Source of the DNA: Gamarada debralockiae
Taxonomy: Eukaryota; Ascomycota; Leotiomycetes; Helotiales; Hyphodiscaceae
Reading direction: 5' to 3'
DNA: 64,000 bases
NCBI GenBank assembly: GCA_002803225.1
Contig: NXFV01001996.1
Location: 56,458-120,457 of the forward strand
Positions 34,897 through 44,303 of the stretch are shown here, piece by piece. The first letter of the stretch is position 1, and each line of letters starts with the position of its first letter. The notes under the pieces are model-generated. The model saw only the letters and a list, made by a program, of their open reading frames with translations. It had not been told where the DNA came from and did not search any database. Both the position numbers and the translations under genes were made by a program.

Positions 34897-35613
34897 GCGA
34901 GCTCGGAAGAAGAGTGGATGGTGTGTTAAGATATGTTTTATTAGCTTCTTTGACGATTGGCATGCGTTAGGGGTTTGAGGGTGGTTATTATGAGGCCATA
35001 ACTGTGCGTAAGTGTTTCGATGCCAGGTCTTCTTGTTCATAGGGTGCTTGGACCGGGCATGTCCTTTCCGGAGTCAAGTCATCTGGATTCATTGCTGAGA
35101 TGGATGGAGTTGGGGCGTGGGGTTTAGATACAGTCGTCAGGCTAATGATTAAATAACAATTCGTTCTCTTTATACAGGATTTAATTCCTGCGTCGAGTGT
35201 CGAAAATGTAGGAAATTACGTTGGCTGGCTGCAACAACTCAACGAAAGGAAGCATTCAAACCTCCAATTGCCTTTTCCTCCGGAAATTATACTTTTCTTA
35301 CCCCCCGCTAACACCGACGAACGCTACCAGGACTGCTGCATATTCCGCTGTAGCTCCCAACAGCTCATGCAATCTCATCCTGGTGTTCCACACCACACAA
35401 ACAGCAAAAAGGCTGACAGATACGCTCGACGTAACTAGGCTCTTTACTTCGTCGGGTGGATAGCTATAACGGGCATACTGTATGTCCAATGAACGACAAG
35501 CCACCGAGAAGGGTATATGCACTCCGAACGCGCATGGGCCGTTTTGGTAGTGAGTCGCATTGACCGTATAGCTTTGCATCATGTGAGGTCTACCGATCGT
35601 AGCATTGGCAAGT
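34897..35613. other. intergenic, unassigned minus-strand frame
   Basis: A 126-codon minus-strand frame (35678-35298) has a hydrophobic C-terminal half but no recognised family, and its 5' part overlaps the tail of the next gene in another frame. I do not call it. Confidence 0.35.
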
Positions 35614-36264
35614 TTACGGGCTTTCAACCATAAACCTTTTTGCGAATGGCAGTGGTCTGCGCCTTGTGACCGTGGCAACTTGGTTGTTCGAAGGCTCGTT
35701 GTCTGAAGAGCGGGGGCCAGGCAATCGAGTGGGAATTGCGACAGGAACTTCGGGGATTACGACTGTCGCTTCATGGCCACTTTCCTGAGCTTGGATATCT
35801 TATGCTTTAAGATTTTCATAACGTTGTACGTGCATCTCGATCCAAACATCTTCAAGCGGTAGTACTTCAGGCTCACTGCTACAAAAAGCTACTCTCAGTC
35901 AGCTACGAGCTACCGCCAACTTTAAGCCACCGAGTACGTTGCCATATATTCCATCTAGCAGATAACTCACCATAGCTTCGTATCCCAAAATTGCCGAGTA
36001 GAGGCTTGGCCTCCTCAAGCTGCCCCTTACTCGTTATTCCACTCTCCGCTATCCTGACCATCTGTTCCTGCAACTGAGCCAGTAAATAACTCCTCGTAAT
36101 ACCAACTAGTTTCCTCATGCCCAAACACAGGCCAACAACTCCTGAGAAGTCATTTGCAGCGAGTGCCCGTCCAAACTCGTTATTCCTATACAAAGGCTCA
36201 ATATCTGGTCCAGAGCTTTTCACAAGTACTGGCCAATAATCTGGAGCAAGGTGCCACTGTACTA
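35614..36264 (-). CDS. hypothetical protein, 5' end unresolved
   Basis: Coding-like minus-strand sequence in no family I know. Exon A, about 36264-35971, holds APDYWPVLVKSSGPDIEPLY, LAANDFSGVVGLCLGMRKLV and LAQLQEQMVRIAESGITSKG. A 79-nt intron (35970-35892, GTGAGT donor, GCTGAC branch) leads to SSEPEVLPLEDVWIEMHVQR. A TAA in frame at 35802-35800 is followed by 61 more open codons of similar quality, ending at 35614. A 45-nt GTACAA...CAG intron that contains the TAA would join the two in frame; otherwise the gene ends at 35800 or is broken by a C-to-T change (CAA to TAA). The upstream exon(s) could not be fixed. No function is proposed. Confidence 0.4.
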
Positions 36265-37226
36265 ATTCTCATAGGAATTCTGAGCTGGATGACGCCTTAG
36301 TTGATGTAAGACGTGGTCCGCGGGAGGCGAACCTACTTGTTGCTCAGCCGGACGAAATATGGATTTAGAGGTTTAATTCACTTTCGTGAGATTCGGAGTT
36401 CTTATTCCTCGATTTGAAATACCGTTGACGGAAGGTTTGTCTGAGCAGCCCGAGGAACAGGCAGGGTGGGGTTGCCATTCCTGCCATACCGTGATTATTG
36501 AAGGTGACAGCTCTAATACAACCTTATGAAAGATCATAAGAGTTTGCCAGGATAGTGACGTAGGTGTGTGGATCCTTGCGGATATCACAAGAGAGTTATT
36601 TGCAGCATGTTTCGACCTACAATTGTCAACTTCTAGCCGGTCGATAGTTAATCTAAAATGGCAAACCGGGAACGGTCTAAGTTCGTCTATTCTCTACGGT
36701 ATGTCTATACAGCAAAGCCACAAAGCCACCAAAACGCCGAAGAGTCGCGCCAGCGCCTACTCGACAAAGATTCTAGATACAAATCGTTGAACCACATATC
36801 CACGTAAAAAGTCAAATCCAGCTTCCGTCAATCGTTCAAAATCCACCAGCAATTGGATCTGCTTCCATACTGCATGTACACATCGACACACGTACGGTAA
36901 CGGCTCATCTCGCCTCAACGACTCAACAAACCAGCAACAACCCAAGCAATGCGGCTCCGAATGAGGAAGATTTCCAAATCCAACAACTCCATCCAGCCAA
37001 ATGCAATATATTCGCTGACGAACATTTTTAGGACTCGGGATGCGTATTCTGTTCTTTCTTTTGGATTGCAGTTGATGAGGATGAAGGACTCGAAGGGCGA
37101 GACACGGGGTGGACTGTCGGCCTTCTCCTCTATACCATCCGGGACTGTGAAAATGTCGAGTCAGCAAGTGCTTAAAGGAGTTGGATAATTAGAGCTCAGC
37201 GGCTTTTGGGAGAGTTGCTCCGAAAT
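36265..37226. other. no gene seen
   Basis: Open frames at 36373-36588 and 36757-37167 on the minus strand have no family features and lack consistent splice signals to their neighbours. Confidence 0.35.
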
Positions 37227-39182
37227 CTACTTGCTTTTTGTCTCAGCGAGGGTGGGAGATGGTGGGGCGGAGTTGGCTATGTCTTTGATCGGCACAGGGA
37301 TGTTGCGGAGGTTTTGGATTGCCCAGAATCGTGGGTACTCAAAAGGGTTGAGCGAATGGGGAAGGGGCGTAGAGGGCTTCAGTTTGGAAAGAAGATCTAA
37401 CTGCGAGATTGCAACCGTAGCGCTCTCATGCTCAGCAATAAATGCCTCACTGTGAAATTCCGAGTCAGTAATTGCTCAAAGGGTGGAGGATAGAGAGAAG
37501 TGAGTTTGGTGAGATCCCAGCTCATGAAATACCCTCAGTAGGGTCAAAATTGGTATTAGGCAGAACTTGGGACTCGGCTAGAACGGGGAGAAAATGGCTC
37601 AAATGCCACTTTCTCAATCCTTTGATAACTTTCAACGATTGGATGGCCCATTCAAAAGCGGCAAATCACGACGCCAAGGGTTCCACGCCCGGCCCAGGAT
37701 GAATTCTTCAAGAAGTTTGAACAATTCAGATCGAGAGAGAATTACATACTTGGTGCCTTGTGTGTAATGTAAGAAGCGTGAGTAGAAAATAGGCGTCAAG
37801 ACCTTGAACTCCATCGTCTCGGTCTTTTCACCAGCGAGCTGAACCGAAGGTGAGGCCATCATCTCGTCTTCGCCATGGACCAACCCAGCCGGTGAGTAGT
37901 TGACAATCAAAGGAGATTCGCAACTCTCAACGAGACTTCTAAGATATTTCCTGAAAATGCGCTCAACGAACACCTCCATGGCATCCGCATGTCTGGGCAT
38001 CGTGTCCCGTCTCGGCTCCGGTCGAAAAACCCACTGCATCTTGCGCATCAACAGAAGAGTCAAAGCTTGAACGACAGTTCTCGGGAAGGTAACAAGGCCA
38101 ACCCACCACCAAGCCATGAGAAACTTCGTCTTCTCCCATACCGACATGGTAGCGGGATCAATCGCTGGACCGGTGGAGAAAATTCTTGCAACCAGACTGG
38201 CATGGGCCGATTTGAGGGTAATGGTTGTGTTGACGACTCCGGGATTGGTCATTGAAGGAAATAGAGGGTCAGTGGCGGAAATAGAGTAGTTGCCTGCGCG
38301 CGAGTTGAAGGTCGAGACATAGAAGTCTTTTGGCCAAGTGTTGACGAGCTTCGGAGGAATGTCCGAGTTTGGAGAGGTAGACGGGACGAGATATGGCTTG
38401 ACAAAGTAGATGTGTCGCTCGTCGAATGTGTTGTTTACTTCTAGGATGAAGGCTTTGAGTTCTTTTTGTGGTGAATAGAGGTTCCAGATTGAGACTGGGT
38501 TGGAGGCATAGCCCAAGAAACGTGGAGCAGTGAGGAGGTAGGCGTAGGGGTAGTCTTCGTGACCAATTCCCTAATTTTATCAGTATCTTTGATGAGGTGG
38601 ATGCATGTGAGAGGGAAATACTTGGCTTTGGAGATAATTTCGCAACTTCTCCTCCAGTCCGCCATCCACGTGACCTCGACCCAGATAGTCGTCTCCATTA
38701 ACCGTATGCCATGCACCGCCCGAATTGAGGGAGAAAAGTCTCATATACCATGGAGATGGCTTTCTGAAATCATCCAAAGACAACATTCCACCCACCGAGC
38801 CCTTCCATCCAATAGGGACACCGACCCATAGGTACGAGTAAGAGAAGCTGTGGGTTTGCGGAATCATTCTTGTGTGACTTGTCCGGCAAGGAAAGATCAT
38901 GGGCTTAGCAGGGAAGGCATCTAAAGGTGAAGATAACTCTTTCATCCCCATGGAATGCCGAACGATTTGAAGCAGGATAAACAAGATAGCTCCTGCTTCT
39001 GCGAAATCGATGACGACGGCGAGGTTGATGTACAAGTTCGCGAACGACAGGAATGCATCCCAATTTCTAACTAACGTAAAGAAACAGAGCAGAGTGATGT
39101 CAAGTGAGCCCTCGAATGCTATAGCGAGGAGTACAGCCAGCACCACCAGGGATTGAGGACGATAAGAGAAGTTTGCCGCCAT
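37227..39182 (-). CDS. DUF1365 family membrane protein
   Basis: Minus-strand exon 1, 39182-38622 (start MAANFSYRPQSLVVLAVLLA, the first ATG in this frame), has two or three N-terminal membrane helices. The DUF1365 core follows: SHTRMIPQTHSFSYSYLWVG, GGMLSLDDF, WHTVNGDDYLGRGHVDGGLE. A 51-nt intron (38571-38621) joins exon 2, from 38570: EDYPYAYLLTAPRFLGYASN, PVSIWNLYSPQKELKAFILE, VNNTFDERHIYF, WPKDFYVSTFNSRAGNYS and WWWVGLVTFPRTV. The frame stops at 37632, but coding-like sequence continues in other frames: LRKWHLSHFLPVLAESQVLP (via a possible 50-nt intron, 37669-37620), then AEHESATVAISQLDLLSKLK, FEYPRFWAIQNLRNIPVPIK, ending at 37227. One junction in this tail does not fit a clean splice, so the 3' end is uncertain. 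The biochemical role of DUF1365 is unknown; bacterial relatives neighbour cyclopropane fatty acid synthases. Confidence 0.75.
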
Positions 39183-39649
39183 GTTGAGGCCGATGGAGGA
39201 GTATCGGTACAAAGCATCAACAAGAGAGACTTCTTCTCTGTCTTCGCATCATAGCTCTTTCAAAACCAAAATAGTAAGGCGAAGATGGGAATTTATACAA
39301 GAGTATTTTAATGCATTGGAAAGCGTTCGATTTATATTACAAATTAGCGAATATCAAACAAAATCGAAGAGGTCCGGGATTCTTGAGGTGTAACAGGGGA
39401 TAAATCGTCGCTAAATCCTCCCGGCCATCCCGATCCGGGTTTAGCGCCTGATTCATTCGGCAAAGGGTTGAGTGGCACAAAAATGGCGCGGCTTGGTGTC
39501 CACAGCCACAGCCTTACTCACATATCTAGGCGCTTCTTCCCTTCCTCTCCTCCCACAAACAAACAACATCTACAAACAACCTCCCGATCAGTCAATCAAC
39601 ATCACCACCCTCTTCATACAAACACCCGAAACTAACAGAATCGCCTACC
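39183..39649. promoter_or_regulatory. divergent promoter region, DUF1365 gene / MBF1
   Basis: 467 bp separate two outward-facing start codons, so both promoters must lie here unless transcripts overlap. A pyrimidine-rich segment (about 39540-39620) precedes the MBF1 ATG. Confidence 0.5.
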
Positions 39650-40241
39650 ATGGATGACTGGGATACCGTCACGAAGATTGGAAGCAAGACCCGCGGGGGC
39701 GGAGCTGCTCGCGAGACCGTCGTCAGAGGCAAGAGTGCGCTCAACGCCGCTCAGCGAAGTGGTGCAGTCATCGGAACCGAGAAGAAGTTTGGTGCAGGAA
39801 ACGCTGTACGTCCTCCTCTTCTCCATTCTTTGCCTCAATTTGCTCCAAATCCAAAATCGCTCACCCCACCCACAATCCCCTCAATCCAACCCCTCTCTCC
39901 AATCGATGTACTAACGCTATCACTCGCAGACCTCCAAACCCGGCGTCGAAGGCCAACGCCTAACGAAAGTCGACCGCTCCGACGAAATCATTAAGCCCAC
40001 CACCGTCGGCAAAGTGGTCGGTGATGCAATCAGCAAGCAACGACAGAAGATGGAGCCTAAGATGACCCAGGTCGATCTGGCTAAAAAGTGCAATACTACA
40101 GCAAGCATAGTGGCCGATTTTGAGCGTGGAGAGGCGGCCCCTAATCAGAAGATTTTGGGAGATATGGAGAAGGCCTTGGGTATTAAGTTGCGGGGCAGTG
40201 ATATTGGGTCGCCAAGGACTTTTGGTCCGAAGAAGAAGTAG
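39650..40241 (+). CDS. mbf1: multiprotein-bridging factor 1
   Basis: Two exons, 39650-39805 and 39930-40241, 155 aa, the usual size of fungal Mbf1. The N-terminal MBF1 domain reads [18 protein letters not shown] and [20 protein letters not shown]. It is followed by the helix-turn-helix (Cro/C1-type) domain with [40 protein letters not shown] and [10 protein letters not shown]. Mbf1 bridges TBP and activators such as Gcn4 and also guards against frameshifting on collided ribosomes. The intron of 124 nt has a GTACGT donor, a CTAACG branch and a GCAG acceptor. A compact, fully conserved gene. Confidence 0.95.
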
Positions 40242-40574
40242 AGAGGAGATGGATATGGGAGGAGGGTAGTGGACGAGCGATAGGCGATATGCGTAACGCC
40301 TTGATGTGCTGTTTGCGATGGAGTTCATGCTGGGTACGCGGTGGATGGATGAGTTCGTCATACGTTTACGTTTACGATCATAGAAAGTTAGTCAAACAAT
40401 GATTAGAAGAAATAGTTGAAGAAATAGTTGATTCATCAATTCATTGAATTCATCTCTCTATGGGCACTTCTATGCTCTGCTTCCTAACACAAGACACTCT
40501 AGTCGTCCCTGTCGCACATCTCTGTGCTATGGTATCCAGAACAATCTGATCATCTATCCTCATGCCATGCACAT

Positions 40575-42017
40575 TTAAACAGCACGCTTGACCCGTTCCT
40601 CGATCTCCAAATCCGTCGGTCTCTCGAGCCTATTCACAGCAAGAGCTTCAGTCTTCCCCATCTTTACAATCCTCACCCACTCCGGCGCAATTTCCGAAGC
40701 AAGAAGTTTAACGCATGTATCGCCCTCTTCTTTCGACATGGGCGTCTTGGATGAATCTCGAATTTTGCTAAGCACAGTGGGCAGAGTAAAAGATATCCGT
40801 GTCTGGCCGAGCGAACTTGAAGTGGTCAAAATATTGAGTACGGAAACAACCTCGTCGATTCGTTGCAATGCTTGTCCGCGACTGAGTTCTGCCTTTGTTG
40901 GAGGGAGTGCCTTGGTCGCTTGTTCGAGCTGCTTGGCTCGTAGTCGTTCGAGAAGAGTTGGCTTCGTTCCAGTTGATTTCACGATTGCTATGACTTTCTC
41001 CTTTGCTGCGGCCTCCTTCTTGATGATGATCCCAGCTCGCATATCCTCCAATCTCCGCTGTCCCTTCGCGAGCAATGGCGACATCTTCGTCAACGAGGGG
41101 CAAGTCGTAATCGGTTCCAATGGCAGGCTCTCAATGAACTCCTTCACTTCCGTATTTATCACTCTCCTCTCCTCCCATGACTTCTTCAAACCTCGTACAT
41201 AGATCTCATTTAAAAGATTCTCATTCACAGGTCTAGCCAATCTGCCAGCTTTCCCAGCTCCAGTCCTGATCTCAACACAGATCTTCCCATGTCCGTAATC
41301 CGAGAGACTTAGTCTCGATATCCGTGCGTCCTTATTCTCCTCCGATATATTTGTATTCATAACCCCAAGAGTCCTACGAATGTCTTCAAGAATAACTCTA
41401 CGCTTCCCCCATGCTCGAGCCACGTCTGGGCAGAGGATTCGCAGGTCAGCGGGCGAATTCGAGCCATTGTGTGCGTAATGAAGTGACAATGCTGTGAGGA
41501 ATGACGCGTGCATATTTATGAGGTCCAGTAATTCGTTCGGTAGTTCTGTATTCTCGGGATCGGGCTTCGAGGTGGTTGATGCGCAGCTGAGTGGTGATCG
41601 AGTGGGGTTCTTCGACAAGAAGTGAACTTGGTCCAGAAGGCTTCGTACTCCTTTCGTAGGAATGTCGATGGATGGCGGGGCATTTGCATTCGAAACTAAC
41701 TTGTGAGGGATCTGCGGAATATCGGTCGGTCGTCGCTGAGGCAATGGCTTGATTTCCCTTTCCTTGATCGTCGCCGAAAGATTGGCAGAGACTTGATCAA
41801 CTGCGCCTTCCTCCTCAACGTCCAACCTTCTCTTGCTCCCGCTCGTAATATGCTTCAATGAAGTAGTCGTAATCGTATCGACATAATTATTTTTATCAAG
41901 AATAGGCTTCGTAACGCTGCTTGCCTTGGAGACTCTGGTGAAAGCATCGAGAGGTTTGCTGTTGGCCGACGCGCTCTTGGTCGCTGACACCTTTCGCCTT
42001 TTAATTGCTGCTGGCAT
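40575..42017 (-). CDS. cdt1: Cdt1-like DNA replication licensing factor
   Basis: A single-exon gene of 480 aa. The basic N-terminus (MPAAIKRRKVSATKSASANS) and the first 120 residues are disordered in composition. The middle region LPNELLDLINMHASFLTALS, LHYAHNGSNSPADLRILCPD and ARAWGKRRVILEDIRRTLGV matches the central winged-helix region of Cdt1. The C-terminal region, with LERLRAKQLEQATKALPPTK, ALQRIDEVVSVLNIL and KLLASEIAPEWVRIVK, matches the Cdt1 C-terminal MCM-binding winged helix. Cdt1 loads the Mcm2-7 helicase at origins with ORC and Cdc6 in G1. The 333 bp to MBF1 hold the two convergent 3' ends. Confidence 0.85.
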   Translation of the reverse strand: MPAAIKRRKVSATKSASANSKPLDAFTRVSKASSVTKPILDKNNYVDTITTTSLKHITSGSKRRLDVEEEGAVDQVSANLSATIKEREIKPLPQRRPTDIPQIPHKLVSNANAPPSIDIPTKGVRSLLDQVHFLSKNPTRSPLSCASTTSKPDPENTELPNELLDLINMHASFLTALSLHYAHNGSNSPADLRILCPDVARAWGKRRVILEDIRRTLGVMNTNISEENKDARISRLSLSDYGHGKICVEIRTGAGKAGRLARPVNENLLNEIYVRGLKKSWEERRVINTEVKEFIESLPLEPITTCPSLTKMSPLLAKGQRRLEDMRAGIIIKKEAAAKEKVIAIVKSTGTKPTLLERLRAKQLEQATKALPPTKAELSRGQALQRIDEVVSVLNILTTSSSLGQTRISFTLPTVLSKIRDSSKTPMSKEEGDTCVKLLASEIAPEWVRIVKMGKTEALAVNRLERPTDLEIEERVKRAV

Positions 42018-42254
42018 GTCGAAGAATACAAAAGTTCGGCAAACTATGCCCGATTCTTGAAATTATGGGAAGGTGGAAGCCAAGGAGTCGCTCTTGACTT
42101 TTGTCTTCGGAGGTGAAGTCTTTGAGGAGGTTGGGAAGTCGCGGTTGACGCGACGCGCTTTCTCGCGTAAAGTGGTTTTGCGCCAAGCCAACCATCAAGA
42201 TTCGCCCTCGATCAAAAAGTGGCGGTCGGGCGGTCCTTGCACGAAATCAACACC
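42018..42254. promoter_or_regulatory. short divergent promoter region, CDT1 / F-box-like gene
   Basis: Only 237 bp separate the two start codons. It includes ACGCGACGCGC at about 42149-42159, which contains overlapping ACGCG words of the kind bound by the MBF (MCB-binding) G1/S factor in yeasts. That fits a replication-licensing gene, but regulation is inferred. Confidence 0.4.
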
Positions 42255-43013
42255 ATGCCTCTCCCTTTCCTGACGGCCTTCCCAAGAGAGATCCGCGATC
42301 AAATATACACCTATGTTCTCGCCAATCCTCAAGGCTATGTGAGGCTTTACCCATGGACTGTTGACGTCGCACGCTCGCTGTCCATTCTTCGAACCTGCAA
42401 ACAGATCCACAGGGAATGCAAGGACATAATATGGGAGCACAACAGCCTTAACGTACGAGAACGAAGCCACCTATTTCAACGATTCAATAACCAGTCGAGG
42501 CTGAGGCACATTCGACGGATACAACATGTCAAAATATACCTAGAGTTACTGGATCGCGATGAGTTGGAATGGATGAGTGCATCGCTGCCGGCTCTTGCAG
42601 CCTGGTTTCACAATGGGAATTTGAAGTCTATTACCTTGGTAACGGACAGCGATCGACCCCGCACCGTTGAAGAGTTTCAGGAGGCTTTAGTGTTGAGGGA
42701 GTCGGGCGAAACGGTTGACGGAAGATTATACAGGGAGGCTCCGACTTGGACGAAGATGTTTATCAACTCTGGGTGGCCTCGATTTTCACACTGGGGAAAA
42801 CAGAGTTGGTTAAGGGAAATGTTACTAGATCCTAGTGGCATCGAGGAGCTGGTCAAGGAGATACATGAATACTTTGGTGGGGAACTGTATGTTGATGGCT
42901 CACTCTGCTTCAGGGATCATGTGATGGTAGGAAAGGGGATAAATTTGAATCCGCGGGATGGAGAGATCAAAATTATACCAGTACAGAGAGTTTCGAGGCA
43001 CAAATATCGTTAA
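42255..43013 (+). CDS. fungal hypothetical protein with F-box-like N-terminus
   Basis: 252 aa from ATG 42255; no intron is needed. The N-terminus, LTAFPREIRDQIYTYVLANP followed by SILRTCKQIHRECKDIIWEH, is the pattern found in many ascomycete F-box-like/2EXR-type proteins: a short helical motif, then a list of conserved Cys/His/Trp positions. The rest is mixed alpha/beta with no catalytic motif seen. The C-terminal ELYVDGSLCF tail recurs in the small gene at 2042-2490. A substrate-adaptor role is possible by analogy but not shown. Confidence 0.65.
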   Translation: MPLPFLTAFPREIRDQIYTYVLANPQGYVRLYPWTVDVARSLSILRTCKQIHRECKDIIWEHNSLNVRERSHLFQRFNNQSRLRHIRRIQHVKIYLELLDRDELEWMSASLPALAAWFHNGNLKSITLVTDSDRPRTVEEFQEALVLRESGETVDGRLYREAPTWTKMFINSGWPRFSHWGKQSWLREMLLDPSGIEELVKEIHEYFGGELYVDGSLCFRDHVMVGKGINLNPRDGEIKIIPVQRVSRHKYR

Positions 43014-44303
43014 TCTGTATAAATAACGACTCCAAGAGAGTGTTGATTTTCTTATGTTTGCGTCCCGTTTTGGACTTTGAACTAGTATTGTAGCGCATCG
43101 CCGAAAGTACACATGAGGCTATTCGTCTGATCAAGTCTATCTCTTGGCTCTGAATCGATCCAATAACCACAGATGCCGATGCGGTAGAATCCAGAAATTG
43201 CATCTCTTAAATCTCCATTACCTTTCTCGCTGATTCGTCATCTTCCTCTGCACACGTTACAAAGAGCGAGGGAAAAGTTATGCTTGATTGCCAATCTGCT
43301 ATCATATTGCACAATGGATTTGCTGCTCCACCATTTCTGGTCCATGGCATGCCTTGCTGTTAGAGCCTTCCAACCTGAGACTGCGATTTCAATTGAGCGC
43401 AAAGCCCATTCAGTCTCTGCATTCCTGAATAATCTCTCAACTGGGCAACAATGTTTCACCCCAGGGATATATCCGTTCCGCGTACAATCAAGATAATGAG
43501 GATTACTCTGACTATCAAGCTAAGTGAACGCTCAGCTTAACAAGGACTAGAACTACCTCGTAGCAGACCCACTTTTAGGTATACTGGTACTACTATAGAA
43601 CAAAAAGAACGCTTCTCAAACCTCGCAGGTATGTCTGAGCTAGGTGCCTTTTTCTTTGTTTACTACCCACCCCGCCCCCTTCTTCTCTTAGAAGTTCCGA
43701 GAACCCTTGCACACCGTTCAACGTTGAAACGACTGCCATGTAACAAGCTATGACATTCTAGCTGTTTTTTATGGACTTCGGAGTACAACATAACTGCTGT
43801 AAGAGTTCGGATGGTTTCTGTATGGAGAAACGCTCCTTCGGTGGCACAGGTGTATCAGTAAGCGTTGCTAATTCCACGAGTTCGAAGGTTTTAAAAAGCG
43901 CTATCAGCTGCCCAGGATGGAGGCTTGACAACAGAATGATAGGTTGTGGAATCATTGAGCAGGGGTTGCGTTTCATACGCTGTGAAGTTGACCCGGATTG
44001 CATGCACCCATGAGAGTCTGGGCGCTTATTTTTAGCTGAGGCGATCTCACTTGCCTGATAACCCCTGGTTGTTGTTTTTTTTAAGACATACCTCCTGTGA
44101 TTTTCCCTGGAGCCTTCCATGTCCTTATTAAGCTATTTTACCTGTTACTCCGCTCTACTCGTCGTCCTCCTCACCTCATCGTCAGCGCGTATTCTTCATA
44201 TACTACTATTCGAAATCGTCAAGTTCTGCTACAGCTTGAAGAGCATCATTCAAGATTGGGCTCATTTCGAGCTGGCATATTTTGGAGGATCACGGTCGTT
44301 CTC
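43014..44303. other. intergenic, one small Cys-containing frame
   Basis: ATG 43771 opens an 80-codon frame to 44013 with seven cysteines but no signal peptide. Without family support I do not call it a gene. The rest is non-coding as far as seen. Confidence 0.35.

Noticed and set aside
40588..41202. 204-codon plus-strand frame opposite Cdt1
   Set aside because: A shadow of the 480-codon minus-strand gene, which carries the recognised domains.
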